Below are positions 46,116 to 58,347 of a DNA stretch of 62,000 nt, in pieces. Location of the stretch: positions 1 through 62,000 of the forward strand of contig CAJNDS010002448.1 in assembly GCA_905221605.1 (NCBI GenBank). Direction: 5' to 3'. The translations under genes and the position numbers were made by a program. Positions within the stretch are counted from its first letter, which is position 1. Each line of letters starts with the position of its first letter. Under the pieces are notes generated by a model. That model worked only from the letters and a program-made list of their open reading frames with translations, was not told the DNA's origin and ran no database searches. This DNA is from Symbiodinium natans (Eukaryota; Sar; Dinophyceae; Suessiales; Symbiodiniaceae).

Positions 46116-48930
46116 CAAGCCACAAAAGGTTGGTGCCATCCGAGCCCTTCTTCTCCTGAGCCAGCACCTCAAGGGCAAAAACAGAACTAAACTGGCTGGG
46201 CTCCCTCACATGACGTGTGCTCTTTCTGTTGGGAGTAGGGGGCAGGGGGAGGTATTCGGCTGAGAGTCCCCGACAGGATACCTTGACTTTCAGGACCGCT
46301 GATGCTACAGAGGCCCAGAAAAGCTTCATAACATTTCGCTACCCTGCGTTTCCAAAGCCTCCCAAAACGCAAGCCGCACTCCTCACCTCCCCCGCTTTGT
46401 CGAGGAGGCTGATCGTGTCCGACAGCGACTTCTGAGACTCTTCGAAGCCCTGCCTCTCCTGCAACTGGTGGGTCGCTTATTCGTATTGCAGGCTGCCTAG
46501 GGTTCGAGGCGTTTAGGACCTCAAAAGCAAAATCGTGTGCTTCGGCCCAGAAGGTAAACCCTTCAATCTGCTTGGCTCTCTTACTTCCTCACGCCACCAT
46601 CCCGTTAGCCTACCGGTCCCAAAGGCCTGCAAACCCTGGAAGCCGAAGTCGGCCCAACCTGAAACCGAAACACCTACCCTTTTTTGGGGCGCGCCTCGAT
46701 GTTTTAGAGGCTCTTGGCCCACAAAGCCTTAAGGCTTTGGGCTCCTAAGTTTTCTGCGTGGCCTCATTTCCTGGCCCCTGACAAGACCACTCGAAAAGCG
46801 CCGACTGGAACCCAAGTCTTCGCTTGCGCCTCAAGAAAGGCCCAGCCCTAGATGCCCGCTGCAAAGAGCCTGGACAAACCTGTCGTGTTATCAAGGGCTT
46901 CCGAAAAACATAGTCGGGCTTCCTAACAGGAGTGCACCAATTGTGGGTTCAGAATCGTATAGCAGGTCCCGAGGGGTTTAGGGTTTAGGGGGGTTGAGCC
47001 TTAAACCCGCAAGGCCCTAACTAATCCTTACTGCCACGCCTGCTGACGGACCTCTTTGGCATCATTGAGCTTGGCTTCCCCGCGGGCAACCTCCACTTGG
47101 GAGTTCTTTTGGGCACTTTTCACGAGGGTCAAGAAGCATGGTAAGTATATGGATATGACCTTATTTAGGGTACTTCTAAGTGCCCGTGAGCCTCCAAGCA
47201 GCAGTTTGGGGCTCTTTCTTTGCCACCCGCGCGGTAGAAGCGAGGTCTTCTTTGCCAAAGCAACACTGCCGCGCCTGCGAAACGAACTTCTCAATCCCCG
47301 CTGCAGCGGAAGCAATCGCCGCCTCCGCCTCGTAGATCTCCTTAGGATATGCCAGTTTTACTTTTCCTGGGGAGAACTTGTTGAAGACACCGGCCTGCTC
47401 AGCTTGAACGACGCGCGAAGAACCCGCTGTGCTGACCCCAAACGATAACGCAAGGCCTAAAGGCATGGCTCTCACTTCAAGGGCAAACAAAAACGAGATG
47501 CGCAGTGGATCGGTTGCAGCATACTACCTTCTGTTACACCCTGCGTACACGGCTACATACCTCCCCCCCAAGCCCTTTCTCGACTAGGAGCGGCATCCAT
47601 CTTCTCCTTTGCCTTCTTCTCCTTGGCTCAAGCGCCGTTGGCAACCGAGAGCGAATCCTCTACGCACCCGAGATCGCTCAGCGCTCTGAATCCTTCCCCC
47701 CAAAATCCCCTCTGCCCCCAACCCCTCCTCCCCAAACTGGCAAACCCTGAGCCCACAACCCTTTTCTAACCCAGGACAGCAAACCCTAAACCCTAAACCG
47801 GTACACCCGATGCTGCGCTTTAAAAAACCTCAAAGCGTCCGTCTCGAGCTCCCTTTGCAACTCCGCCGTCTGGGCTTGACACCAGTCCTGTTCTGTGTGC
47901 TCTCCCGCTTCCACCAGCCCAGGTGGAGGGACCAGACAAACCCAAAACTTGGGATCGTTTTCCCAATGCTGTCCCAAACTCCCTATTCGGGTATGCGAGC
48001 CATGAGAACCGCTTTTAGGGCTCATGGTGCTGGAAGTGGGGAGCCACTGTGAGTGGATCATGTCAAGGATGCTTCTCTGCTTTCCTATTACTTCTTTTTG
48101 TTGGGGGGGGGGGGGGGGCTGCCCCGCGGGGCTGCTTGAGCAACGAGCGGGCTAGCCGAGGCTTCGCCGAGGCAGGGGGGGGGGTTTGTTCCCAGAGAGC
48201 CCCAAAACCCCTTAATTCAGCGATGTGCCTTACACTATTTATAACAAAAGGAATTCTTAGTATGATTACTTAAGGTATCTTCCTTCATTAAAGGGGATTG
48301 TGCTCTCTGGGTTTGGGTGGTTGGGCGAACACGTTTCTGGGATTCTTCCGATCTGCGGCTGCATGGAAGGTTGCAGGGGATGCTCTCAACAAGAAGAACC
48401 CAAAACCCGCAAACTTCAAATCTGCGCTGAGCCGGAAACCTCACAGGAAACATGAGACACAACTAGGCTTTCACCTATGGAAGCTCCTTGTACTTGCTGT
48501 AGGCCTTCTGCTCCTTCACCCCATCCTTCATGGCCATGTTGGCTTTGTAGTAGGGGGGAGGGCAGTGGCTTCGAGGTTGTTCCCCAAGTTAGCTCCTAGT
48601 CCTAGACCCTGAAACCCCCTGGGCGAAGGAGCGCGGGCGCTTGAAAGGGAACGCTTCCGCGACATGATCCGAGTGAAGCCTCACGTCCTTAGCCTGACAA
48701 AGTCACAGCCACGTCAACTATATATCATGTGGGAACCAATGACAGCATCAAACGGGTAAACAAGCAACAGGCTACATCGATCACTCTTATCCCTATGACT
48801 CTTCGAGATGCTTGGGACCCTAAACCCTGAGTCGCAAACCCCTTCCATTTATACATGCTTTGCCCGAAACCCTCCTCTTCCACGTGCTTCTTGAGCTTTG
48901 AGATGAGCTCAAGGGCCTCTTCTTCACTCG
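46116..48930 (-). CDS. Minus-strand helical multi-exon gene segment
   Basis: Exons in 5'-3' order: 48930-48871 (SEEEALELISKLKKHVEEE), 48542-48494 (NMAMKDGVKEQKAYS), a segment ending at 47829 (QAQTAELQRELETDAL), 47431-47265 (VVQAEQAGVFNKFSPGK ... EIYEAEAAIASAAAGIEKF), 47095-47032 (EVARGEAKLNDAKEVRQQAW, donor GTAAGG), 46458-46387 (ERQGFEESQKSLSDTISLLD, donor GTGAGG) and 46167-46116 (VLAQEKKGSDGTNLLW). Phases agree across 48871/48542, 47829/47431, 47265/47095 and 46387/46167. They do not connect directly between 48494 and 47829 or between 47032 and 46458, so small exons are missing there. The intron 47264-47096 contains an inverted-repeat element flush with its acceptor. This may be an upstream part of the same gene as the 22.6-34.9 kb exons; I cannot prove it. 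Confidence 0.5.
47096..47198. mobile_element. Introner-like element family I1 inside an intron
   Basis: 103 bp with diverged inverted ends (CTTGGGAGTTCTTTTGGGCA / TGCCCGTGAGCCTCCAAG). On the minus strand its last bases CTCCCAAG are the acceptor of the exon 47095-47032. Confidence 0.65.
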
Positions 48931-49573
48931 CTGTGGAGGTTGATCTACACTATCAGCCCTTTTGACCCTTAGGCCCTTAGGGTTTAGGGTGCTTGGATGT
49001 TATGTAGGTAAAGTCGAGGGGTTTTTCACCTTTCAGGTGAGGACTTGATCGCGCCAGAATTCCAAGCCAGCCTTGGGGGTACCCTAAATACATGCTGCGT
49101 ATTGATATTAGGAACCCCTTAATGCACAGAACTGACTGTGTCCATTGGGTCGGATGCTCTTCGCAGCTCTAATCCTTCGTCCCTTCTTGCCCTTCAAGCA
49201 TTCCTAAGCGGCTGTCTCCAACAGCTCCAGCCAAGAGAGCCCTAAGTTTAAGGCGACGGCTCTGCCCATATCACCTTTGTTTGCTCGCGGAACACCAAAC
49301 CCCTACTAAACCTATACCCTTTAGCGCCAGGAAACCTTTGCTGTACCTAAACCCTAGCCCTAAACCCTAAACCGAGCTTTCATGGGTTTAGAGTTGACTT
49401 CAGGGCTCGCGAAATGGACGCTGCGAGTTGAGCACTCATTCGCTCACTTCTTGTGTGAGTACAGGGCTGGACTTTGGTCCAGTACCTGCTGGGTGTGAGG
49501 GCTTCACACAACAATAAGCCCTAAACCCTAAACCCTAAACCCTAAACCCGAAACCCTAAACCCTAAACCCTAA

Positions 49574-49620
49574 AACCCTGCCTTGCCAAGGGGGCTGGCA
49601 TCGGTCAGGTCACAGAGCGC
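49574..49620 (-). CDS. Short exon candidate ALCDLTDASPLGKA, minus strand
   Basis: Acceptor GCTACAG, then ALCDLTDASPLGKA, ending GCAGG|GTTTTAGG where a heptamer array starts. Only 14-15 codons. Confidence 0.3.
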
Positions 49621-49749
49621 CTGTAGCGAACATGTGTCACATAGGGCGTAGGATTAGGGTTCAGTGTTTAGGGTCCAGTGTTTAGGGTAAAGGGTTTAGG
49701 GTTTAGGGTTCATAACCCCAACGCATCAAAAGGAGCTAAACCAGGTAAG

Positions 49750-49846
49750 TTGGGATGTTCTCCCTTATGCTAACAGACTAACAGTCCTAAATAGGCCCCC
49801 AGTATGATCCCCACGAAGGACTTTTCGTACAAGGGGAACATCCCAA
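49750..49846. mobile_element. Introner-like element family I2
   Basis: TTGGGATGTTCTCCCTTATG ... TACAAGGGGAACATCCCAA, 97 bp. Confidence 0.65.
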
Positions 49847-49931
49847 TAGGTAAGAATTGATTTACGTCAGAAATGGGGTATGGTGGTTTGTGGTGACACA
49901 TGCATGGCTGCTTTCAACATGAGCATCGATG

Positions 49932-49969
49932 TATACATACATACATACATACATACATACATACATACA

Positions 49970-50000
<31 letters not shown>
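49932..50000. repeat. (ATAC)n microsatellite
   Basis: About 17 near-perfect tetranucleotides. Confidence 0.95.
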
Positions 50001-50001
<1 letters not shown>

Positions 50002-51059
50002 CACCTGTTCTTGTACGTGTGTATTCCACCCTGAAACTAAACAGTTGAAAAACTGTGTGCCGAGTGGGCTTCGCAAGGATCAGGCAGGGACGGCCTAGCC
50101 CATGGAAAAGGTAGATGTGGCTGCTGCGAGTACAGTGATCATGGGGAGAGATGGGGCGAGAAGAACTTGCCACTTCACAACCCGACGCCGAGGGCATTGA
50201 ATGAAAACATGTCGTATGCTTCGAAATGTGTGAATCTCCCCCAGAACAGGGAAGACCCCAGACATGATCCTGCTTGTTGCAACCTACACTTCGAGGGTTC
50301 CTAAGACCTTTAAGGACATGTCAACTCGGCCCCTGGAAGTATGCGGGAAGCATACGGCATCGCTGATGCAAAGCGTGTGTCCCTACAGCAAGTCCCTGCC
50401 TGCAGCGGGAGCAGGAGTGCAATGGTGCCGAGCCGGAGCATCGAACTACATTTGGGGGGGCGCGACGCGCCCGAGCCGAAAGGCTGAGTTGGTACAGGGC
50501 TTTGGTTTTGGGTTTAGCGTTGTTGGGATGTGTAGGTGGGTTAGGTTTAGCAAGAGAACGTCTAAGCCCTCTTCATCGATATCGGGGCCATCAAAGACTT
50601 TAAGCCTTTCGCATCGCCAAAACACACTGCCGGCGCCGGAGTGCGACACATCGTCTAACCGGTGAGACGTCGCGATGAGACTGCAAATTGTTGCATCTCA
50701 CGAAGAACGACATTTGGGACCTAGAGACGACCGAACCCTGTTTGGCAACCTTTTTTTTTTAGAAATCATATCCTCCGCTGGTCAGCTCCCCACATCTCCC
50801 CACGTATTAGCTGCGCAACGGCAACATGACTGAGATGCCTGACCCGTGCTGTTGCCAAGGAAAGTAAGGGCTCATTGGCCATAGTCGTGTTCTGCAGCAT
50901 TCCAGTAAAAAGTTGCTAACTTCAGACCCCTGTAAGGGCCCCCCAAATTGACCCAAGTACAGGTTTCCAAGGAGGAGGACGGCAATTTTCGTTCGGGTGT
51001 TTGCACGCAGCTGAACCCTTTCACCAAACCCAGGTCTAGAAAAGACAAACCCCTGACAG

Positions 51060-51143
51060 CTGGCCTTTTCAATGGTGCTGCAGGCCTCCAGAAGTGGACG
51101 AAGGCGTCCTCATCTGCTGCAACATGTTGTGTGCTTCTTACAT
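51060..51143 (+). CDS. Exon candidate WPFQWCCRPPEVDEGVLICC, plus strand
   Basis: Acceptor CCCTGACAG, then WPFQWCCRPPEVDEGVLICC, NMLCASY, donor AT|GTGAGG. The 84-nt segment is clean at both ends, but a minus-strand frame is also open here. Confidence 0.35.
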
Positions 51144-52267
51144 GTGAGGCCGTGGCAGGCTGGGTGCGCCTGCTGCTTGTCAACCCCGGACGCGCAGCGC
51201 AACGCAACGCAAGCCCTTGGGGGCAGAGAAGCTTAGAAAGCCTCGCGCCTGAAGACCCATCCTGCGTGGGCCCTTACTTGTAGTCGGCGTTCCTAGAATT
51301 CCTCTTGTGCTCCCAAAGTCAAGGGTAATAGAATGCCATTCCAAAAGAAACTTCTAGGTAACTACAAGTGAGGGTCTAGCAAACAGCCCTGCACTTCCAA
51401 ACCTCTACAGTGAATTGAATCGTAAAGCTTGCAGGGCTTGACAAACATGTGAAAAACAACATATATGCCAACTCTTGGCCTAAACGAAAATATCTCCTAT
51501 AGCAAGTGACCCCTGCCGAACTGAGGTGGGCTTGGGGGGTACCCCATTTTACAACCCTAAACCCTAAACCCTAAGCCCTAAACCCTAAACCCTAAACCCT
51601 AAATAGCCCATAGAACCTGGGCTTAGGGCCTTAGAGGTATGGCAAATCAGTCCCAAGCCAAAAAAAGCGCTCCTGGAGGGCGACAGCCGTCACGATTGCC
51701 AGGGCAGGCAGGCACCACGGCCACGGGGCTCTTCCCCTACTCATCTTCGTTGCTGAGTTCAGAAGCCCCAAAGAAGTGTACACTTTCAGTTCTATAGGGG
51801 ATTATAGTATCCTAAAAAAGTGTAAAGTGTACTCACTCAACTAGTAAGTCGTCTTCCCAGTGTTTCCACCCCTTGCGCCCTGCACTTTTTTGTCATAACA
51901 TGGCCCCCAAGCAGCCGCTGACAAGATGATAAGTTAGGCTATTCAGAATGCCTGTTTGAAGGGTTCTAACATCCCTACTTCCTACATGCAAACAGTCAAC
52001 ATGCACAAATTGGAAGGGAGCTTGTAAGACCTGACACCACCCGGCTTGAAGGTTCATGAAGCATCGGCCGATGTTCTAACCTGCAAAACGACCCTAAACC
52101 CTAAACCCTGAACCCTAAACCCTAAACCTGCTCCGAAAGTACCCATGATCCTTAAATTCCTGCTACTCATGTGCTCATCAGAAGTTTCGTGACACATGTC
52201 CCACAAACTCGGTGCGGTGTTAGGAGCTGAGGGGGCCAAACCAAAGAGCGTTGGAGTCTGCGGCGCC

Positions 52268-52374
52268 ACCCATGTGGGTATTTCCCAAAATAGGGCACCC
52301 CTTTTATGCCCCATATAGACTAGAATTCCCTATAAGGCCCCAAAAGGGTACCCCTATTTTTTGGGAAACCGCAT
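52268..52374. mobile_element. Inverted-repeat element, family I3-like
   Basis: TTTCCCAAAATAGGGCACCCC near the left and GGGTACCCCTATTTTTTGGGAAA at the right form long inverted arms around about 50 bp. Related pieces occur at about 39.5 kb and 61.8 kb. Confidence 0.6.
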
Positions 52375-52991
52375 CTGCGACAGAGCAACAAGAAAAGTAT
52401 GCCCCCGACTCACCGTGCTCCCTTGATATGCAATGGGGACCCCTTTTTTACCCCCAAAAGTACCCTCTAAAATTTAAGGGCACCCCACCCCCAAGAACTC
52501 ATCCTAAACCCTAAACCCGAAACCTCCAACATATTGCAGAACTCCAAGGATGTACCTTACAAAAACACCACCATATATATTACAGAACTCCAAGGATGTA
52601 CCTTAAAGCAAAAGGGACCCGAGGATCCCTCCAAAGTTCCTCTCAGCGTCTCGCAGATTCCGATGTGTGGTGGACGCCCCCCCAAACTCCCCCCCAAGCT
52701 CCCCCCCCAAACCCCCCCAAAACCCCCCAAAACCCAAAACCCCCCCAAAACCCTCAGGGTTTATAAAGGGTTTAGGGTTTTCATGGTTTGGGGGAACACG
52801 GTTTTGGGTTTAGGGTTGAGAGCATGCCCACTACGACCCTGGGCCGGGGTTATGACCTTGAGGGTGGGTTGGGGGGGGGGGGGGTTGGGGGGGCTCTTCA
52901 TCCGTAGGGCCTGGTAGGGTTTAGGGGATATAGTTCTATAGGGTCTAGATCATGGAGCTGAGCTGGTCATGATTGGTGGCTCTTTCTTGGC

Positions 52992-53224
52992 ATGGCTCAT
53001 CCGCAACTGTCAGATGCGCACAGCTTCTTCATGTCCTGCCGGCGACATGCGTGGCAGGTTCTGGCTCGGCGAAGCAGCTTCGCAACAGTACCCATGAGTA
53101 TCTGGATGCTGGTGAAGCAACATGTTCTCGACCATAGTTACGGCACCTTAAGCATGAGATGTTTGAAGCAGCATGCGGAACTGAACGAATGGCTTCCAGC
53201 AAGAAGTATATACGCCTTCAAGAC
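52992..53224 (+). CDS. Exon candidate ending at GTGAGC, plus strand
   Basis: An open frame, protein-like from about 53030, reads CRRHAWQVLARRSSFATVPM, SIWMLVKQHVLDHSYGTLSM, RCLKQHAELNEWLPARSIYA, FK and ends AC|GTGAGC. A possible acceptor is GCGCACAG at 53022. Family unknown. Confidence 0.4.
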
Positions 53225-53404
53225 GTGAGCGGACCTCATCCTTTACACATTGCATTGGTGAGCCGCCTCCCTACAGTAAATCCTAACCCTACAGAACCCT
53301 AAACCACACACGAAAACCCCCAAACCTTAAACCCTAAGCCCTAAACCCGAAACCCTAAGCCCGAAACCCATAAACCATAAACCCTGAACCCTCAACCCTC
53401 GACC

Positions 53405-53745
53405 CTACCCAAGCCGCAAGCCCTGTCCTCCACAACCAAAGTTATCAGCTCAGGGACTTTGCCGCCTTTGTCCGGCGTAAAGCAGTCCATGTGATCTGTG
53501 TCCACCTCGCAGCTTCGGCATGCCCCCCCCACCCCCCCAAACAAGAGGTTTAGGGTTTGGGGTTTAGGGTTTAGGGGCCCCAAAGCAATCACCAACGTGT
53601 GAGTTCCCGAGAGGAAACTCACTTAAAAAGGCTGCGCCCAGGCAGATCTTCAGGACACAACATCACGGATCATGGTGTGGGAGAACTTGAGTCCTTGAGG
53701 CTTCAGCGCAACGCCGTCAAGGTCAGCCAACCCCCGATGAGCCCC
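53405..53745 (-). CDS. Two exon candidates, minus strand
   Basis: Segment 53745-53660 reads GAHRGLADLDGVALKPQGLK, FSHTMIRD, with donor GAT|GTTGTG; its acceptor GAAAG follows an inverted-repeat element (53761-53862). Segment 53520-53405 reads CEVDTDHMDCFTPDKGGKVP, ELITLVVEDRACGL. Neither is recognisable. Confidence 0.35.
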
Positions 53746-53760
53746 TTTCAACCCCTTTAA

Positions 53761-53862
53761 GTTGGGATGGTCCCCGTATACTAGCAGTCCTTCATAGGGA
53801 TTATAGTACCTCCTACTGTAGTCCCTATTCAGAGCTGTCAGCATAAGGGGGAACATCCCAAC
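53761..53862. mobile_element. Introner-like element family I2 next to an exon
   Basis: GTTGGGATGGTCCCCGTATA ... CATAAGGGGGAACATCCCAAC, 102 bp, with a perfect GTTGGGAT/ATCCCAAC outermost pair. About 16 bp from the minus-strand exon candidate at 53745. Confidence 0.7.
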
Positions 53863-54496
53863 CCTTCTAAGTCAACAAGCGCGCTGGCCGTGTGCATCTC
53901 GAAGGCATCTCCCGCAAGACTTCGCCAACCTGGCTTAAGGTTAGGGTTTTTCTTTAGACAAGGTGTTTTTTCTTGTTTTTGGCAACCCTTGTTAAAATAT
54001 CTCAATATTAGGAACCTTATGAACAGGGCCTGTAGGGCTTCTGGGGCTTACATAGTTCAAGGCCGTTTTTTCAACTTTACATCTTGAGTTCAGAGTTGCA
54101 GGAGCTGAAGCGTTCGAGGGATAACTCTGGGGCTTGGGTTCGTCCTTGGAACGTAGTGTAGCAATTCGAGGATGCTAGCGCATGACAATGGCTTCCTCAA
54201 GTGGAAAATGGTGGAATGGTGGACGAATCTGCCGCAATCTTCGAGTTTTTCAAGGCCCCTCCCCCGCCCCCTCCCACCCCTTCACCCGCAAGGGCACTGG
54301 CAAAGCGAGCCGTCATATCACAGAGATTGGCAAGAGGCCCCAACGCCTAACTCTTTCAAAAATCTTTGTCACGTACCTTCTCAGCTGAATGCGTCTCAAT
54401 TTGCGCCCGAGACTTTCATCTGCGCTAAACCCTTGTTGAACCCAGACCCGGAGCATCAGCTTGCGCTGATGCCTAAACATCCCTAAACCCTAAACC

Positions 54497-54577
54497 CTGC
54501 CTTCCATCTTCTCGGCGGTCTCACCCTTTGGAAGCTCCTGCTCCCCACGCCCTTGCTCACAACTTGCTCGCGCTTGT
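54497..54577 (-). CDS. Exon candidate QGRGEQELPKGETAEKMEGR, minus strand
   Basis: After TTGTGAG the frame reads QGRGEQELPKGETAEKMEGR and closes exactly at a heptamer unit, AGG|GTTTAGGG, giving a GT donor. Short, charged and helix-like. An alternative overlapping frame (REQVVSKGVGSRSF) keeps confidence low. Confidence 0.35.
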
Positions 54578-55439
54578 GGGGAGTTGGGGTCGCATACGAT
54601 TCGAAGGACTCATTGCCCACATGCGCTTTGCCTAAAGACCCTAGAAAACCACGAACCCTCCACATCCCAAGACCTGAAGCCCTTTTTCCCTAGAGGCACA
54701 GCAGCAGGTCCTTAGAGCAAGCGATTGCCATGATCGGCGACGGGATCTTTGCCTGCGCTCTAGAGATTTGACACAGTGACACACCCTGGAGTCGAGGGAC
54801 GGGGATTACATGGCGCTTCCCGTTTGTGTCGCCGCCCGCCCAGCTGAAGTCGTGCCCCAAACCCTACATCCTAAACCCTAAACCCTGAACCCTAAGCCCT
54901 AAACCCTAAACCCTGAAGTAGAAGACTGCAAATACGTCAAGGTAATCCATCCTATAGGGTTAGGGTTGAGGGATACCAGAGCCGTCAACGAGTCCTTCAC
55001 GAACGCGCAATCGACCCCCCCCCCCCCCATGGCATCCCCCCCAAACCCTGCCTGTTGACCCTAAAAACACCACGGACTATGGGGGAGGACAGAGAAACCT
55101 CAGCCTAAACCCCACACCCTGAACCCTAAGCCCTCAAACCTAAACCCACCAATGAACGACAGGAGGGAGAAGGGTAAACCCGAAACCTTAGCCGCTTTAA
55201 CGCTGAACCCTGAACCGTAAACTCAGCACGAACCACAGGGGGGAGAGGGGAAACCGTAAACCTACCATTACCCCAAACCTTGAACCCTGATTAAACTCTA
55301 AACCCACAATGAACCAATGGACCAGAGTGAAAAATCCAGAACTCTGCAGCCTAACCCTAAACCCCTAAACCACAAACCCATGAACCACAGACCCTATGCC
55401 CCATATAGGGGTCCCTCCTTTCGTCCCTTGAATGAGCGA

Positions 55440-55574
55440 AGTTCCTGAAGTCCTGAAGCTCTCCTAGGGCCCCAAAGACTTTAGACCCAAAAACCACTCG
55501 CCCCTCCTCCTCGCTGTCGCTGCCAACGGCCACAGAGAGCTCTGCACTGCCACCTGCTACGCACCTAAACCCTA
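55440..55574 (-). CDS. Acidic exon candidate GFRCVAGGSAELSVAVGSDS, minus strand
   Basis: Begins directly after the inverted-repeat element whose end CCTCCAAG serves as acceptor, then reads GFRCVAGGSAELSVAVGSDS, EEEGRVVFGSKVFGALGELQ. The donor side is unclear (GA at CTTCAG|GACTTC is possible). Confidence 0.4.
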
Positions 55575-55689
55575 CTTGGAGGTTCGTGGGGCACTTAGAT
55601 TTAGGGCTATAAGTACCCTGAATAAGGCTATAATTAACCACAGTTGCCATAACTATAACCCTACGCATAAGTTCCCCTGAACCCTAAAG
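55575..55689. mobile_element. Introner-like element family I1 flanking an exon
   Basis: CTTGGAGGTTCGTGGGGCACTT at one end and AAGTTCCCCTGAACCCTAAAG at the other. On the minus strand the CCTCCAAG end directly precedes the acidic exon candidate at 55574. Confidence 0.6.
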
Positions 55690-56859
55690 AGCGCATGTAA
55701 ATTTACAGGGCCTCATGACTTCTGGAGTGTCGCCGCTGCAGACAACCGACCGTAGTGGGGGCTTACATGAGCCGGTCGTTTCTGAGTCGCACTTTGCTTG
55801 AAGCCCTGTTCCGACCAGCCTGTAGGCTTTCAGCTTCAGCTGAGGGATATTTTAGGGTGGAGGGTCGGTTGGTGGCTGCAGTTCTTCAGCTTGACCTCTG
55901 TTGAGGTTTAGGGTTTAGGGTTTAGGGTTTAGGGTTTAGGGTTTGGGGTTTGGGGTTTAGGGTTTAGGGTTCAATGCACCATGGGAGTGTGGGACCCGAA
56001 GTGCTCGGTTTATTCAGGCGCCCTCCACATCTCAGAGCCTGATCCGAGGCTTAGCAGCACAGGGCCTAGCCTCTGTGTCGTATGAGTAGGGCGGCTTAGC
56101 ATCAGCTAGAACATGCTTTAAAATGTCAAAGCCAGAACCAAGAACGAGTTGCTTTCCGACAGTTCGAGTCGCAGCGTCGCCGCGGCCTCTCGCGGGGCCC
56201 TTAGTAATGTATCTGCTCAGATCTGTAGATCAAAAACCCTATAGGAATCGAACCTCTCTGAGACACAGAACGCAAGGCCTGGGGCGCACGGGGTGGCGTA
56301 CCTGTCACAGCACGCGGTCGCATCAGGGGCTTAGGGTTTAAAAGCTTACACGCGTGCTAGTCTCTCGGACTTTCTTTCTGCTGTATTTCAATATTTGTGT
56401 TCGCTATGTCTTTCGTTGTTTCTTTCTTTCGTTCTTTTCTAGTTGTTTGTGTGTTTCTTCATCATTTTTGTTTTTTCTTTCTTTCGCTCGTTCTCTGGCT
56501 CAGCCTGCGAACCCCCACCTGCCGACCACCCCCACCCAAATTCACAAATATGCAGTGTCAGCACGTGAAACGACACTTTGAGAGTTTGGGCCCCGAACTC
56601 AGAACCCTGCACTTCAAACCCGACTGCACCGACAAAAAGACACCCTGTAAAACTGGGTCTACGGTTTAGGGTTTAGTTCAGGGCAGAATGACACAAGCCT
56701 AGAAGCTCTCAGCCAGAAGGAGAAGTCGTTCGTTCATGGAGGGCATGTGGTCCAGGACTCTCGGCAATCAACGCCAATGAAGTTCTCACAAGGCACTGCT
56801 CGCGAACAGTGGTGCAGATCTTCTGGGCCACGGCGGGCCTTAGGCAGGGTGAGTTCGTT

Positions 56860-57300
56860 GGAGGTAATTGCCGTGCCTAGACACTCCCACACCAGGCGCC
56901 AAAGTTCCTTTGAGCAAACAGTTTGGGCAAATACGTTGCCTGCCAGCTCTAAGATGAAACAAACTAGCCACCCAACACATCAGAAGTGCTGATGCCCAGA
57001 AAGGGAGAAGATTTGCCTACTGCAGCGACTGAACAACACGCACTGATCTTGTTGCAGTGCTCGGTACGTCGACTAGCCTAGCTTCAACTGATGATGCTTC
57101 CTTTCGGGTACTCCCACATCTTGTGCAAAGAACGGACTTGCAGAGGTTTAGGGTTCAGGGTTTAGGGTTTTCCAGGCCCTCCACCTTCAGCTCTTTCTGG
57201 GCCGCTGGCAGCTCAGTCTTGTCCCGGAACTTCGCAAGAAATGGGTTGCGCCAAGCACCCAGAAGTCCTACCCGGTTCTCAGAAAATCCAGTGCGCAGAG
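56860..57300 (-). CDS. Two exon candidates, minus strand
   Basis: Segment 57300 to about 57165 is open and protein-like (ENRVGLLGAWRNPFLAKFRD, KTELPAAQKELK) with a possible donor AAG|GTGGAG. Segment 56960-56860 reads ELAGNVFAQTVCSKELWRLV. The GN(V)F pattern faintly resembles the C-terminal motif of cytosine-5 methyltransferases, but that is a guess from a few residues. Boundaries are not fixed. Confidence 0.35.
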
Positions 57301-57965
57301 ATGAGGAGCCTTTACGAAAGGGGCTTGGGGCATGTAGCGGTTTGTGGAATGGGGGTTGATCTCAATGAGGGCCCTAGACATTCGAGGCGCTTTTTGTTGC
57401 TTTTGTTCTTATGCGACCGCTTGAGGCATACGGTGATGACCCTGCGTTCGAAGAAGCTTAAAGCCTCAATCCTGAGTACTTCACCACAGGGCAGGGCTTA
57501 GGGTTCATAATGAACCCGTTTGCCAGGGACGCTGTAAACCCTAAACCTTACAGGGCTTAGGGCTTTGGGCGATAGCCACATCCGCAAGGCAAAAAGCGCT
57601 CGTCTATCCCTGTTCCCTTAGAAGACAACCCAAGGGGAATCGCGTGTAAAAGGCCCCCGATTCCCTGCTTATAAGGCTTAGTGGCTTAGTGCTTCTGAAG
57701 GGCGTGGTTGGGCTTCTTAGGGTTGCGGGCATATGGCCTCCACGGCTCAACATCTTAAACGTCAGTAAAAATTCTGAAGCCCATGGAAAGGACCCCAGTG
57801 TGCAGCGGCTACCTGGATCCTAGGTCTATGTTAGGTCTTTGTGACCCTTGGAAAGCTCCTTGGTTGCGACCGTAACGTCTAAGCCGCAATGACCCACGCT
57901 GTGAGGGCCAGTGTACCCGAATAACCCCCCAAAGCCCTTTCTTTAAGAGCCCCAAGCCCTGCTTT

Positions 57966-58112
57966 GCCCTAAACCCTAAACCCTAAACCCTAAACCCTAA
58001 ACCCTAAACCCTAAACCTTAAACCCTAAACCCTAAACCCTAAACCCTAAACCCTAAACCCTAAACCCTAAACCCTAAACCCTAAACCCCTAAACCCTAAA
58101 CCCTAAACCCGT
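57966..58112. repeat. Interstitial CCCTAAA array
   Basis: About 20 CCCTAAA units with one CCTTAAA and one CCCCTAAA variant. Confidence 0.9.
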
Positions 58113-58347
58113 AGGTGTTCCAGGAGTGCGATGACGGGGACATGAGGGGTATATATAAAGGTACCACACGATAAAAACAAAAAAAACTAATGAGTTCTTG
58201 GTCTTCGTACGCCTGGACGTGTTGCATGCCTATAAACCTCAACCCTCAACCCCTCAACCCGAGTTAGGCCTCACCAAGGTCCTTCCACGATGGCCTGGTC
58301 GCTCAAGCCTGCCACCTCCGATCCGCTGGCAACTCCCCAGACCTGTA

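Noticed and set aside
56240-56262. A GGTTCGATTCC sequence on the minus strand that resembles a tRNA T-arm
   Set aside because: No matching acceptor stem, D-arm or anticodon arm within tRNA distance; the apparent outer pairing is only heptamer repeats.
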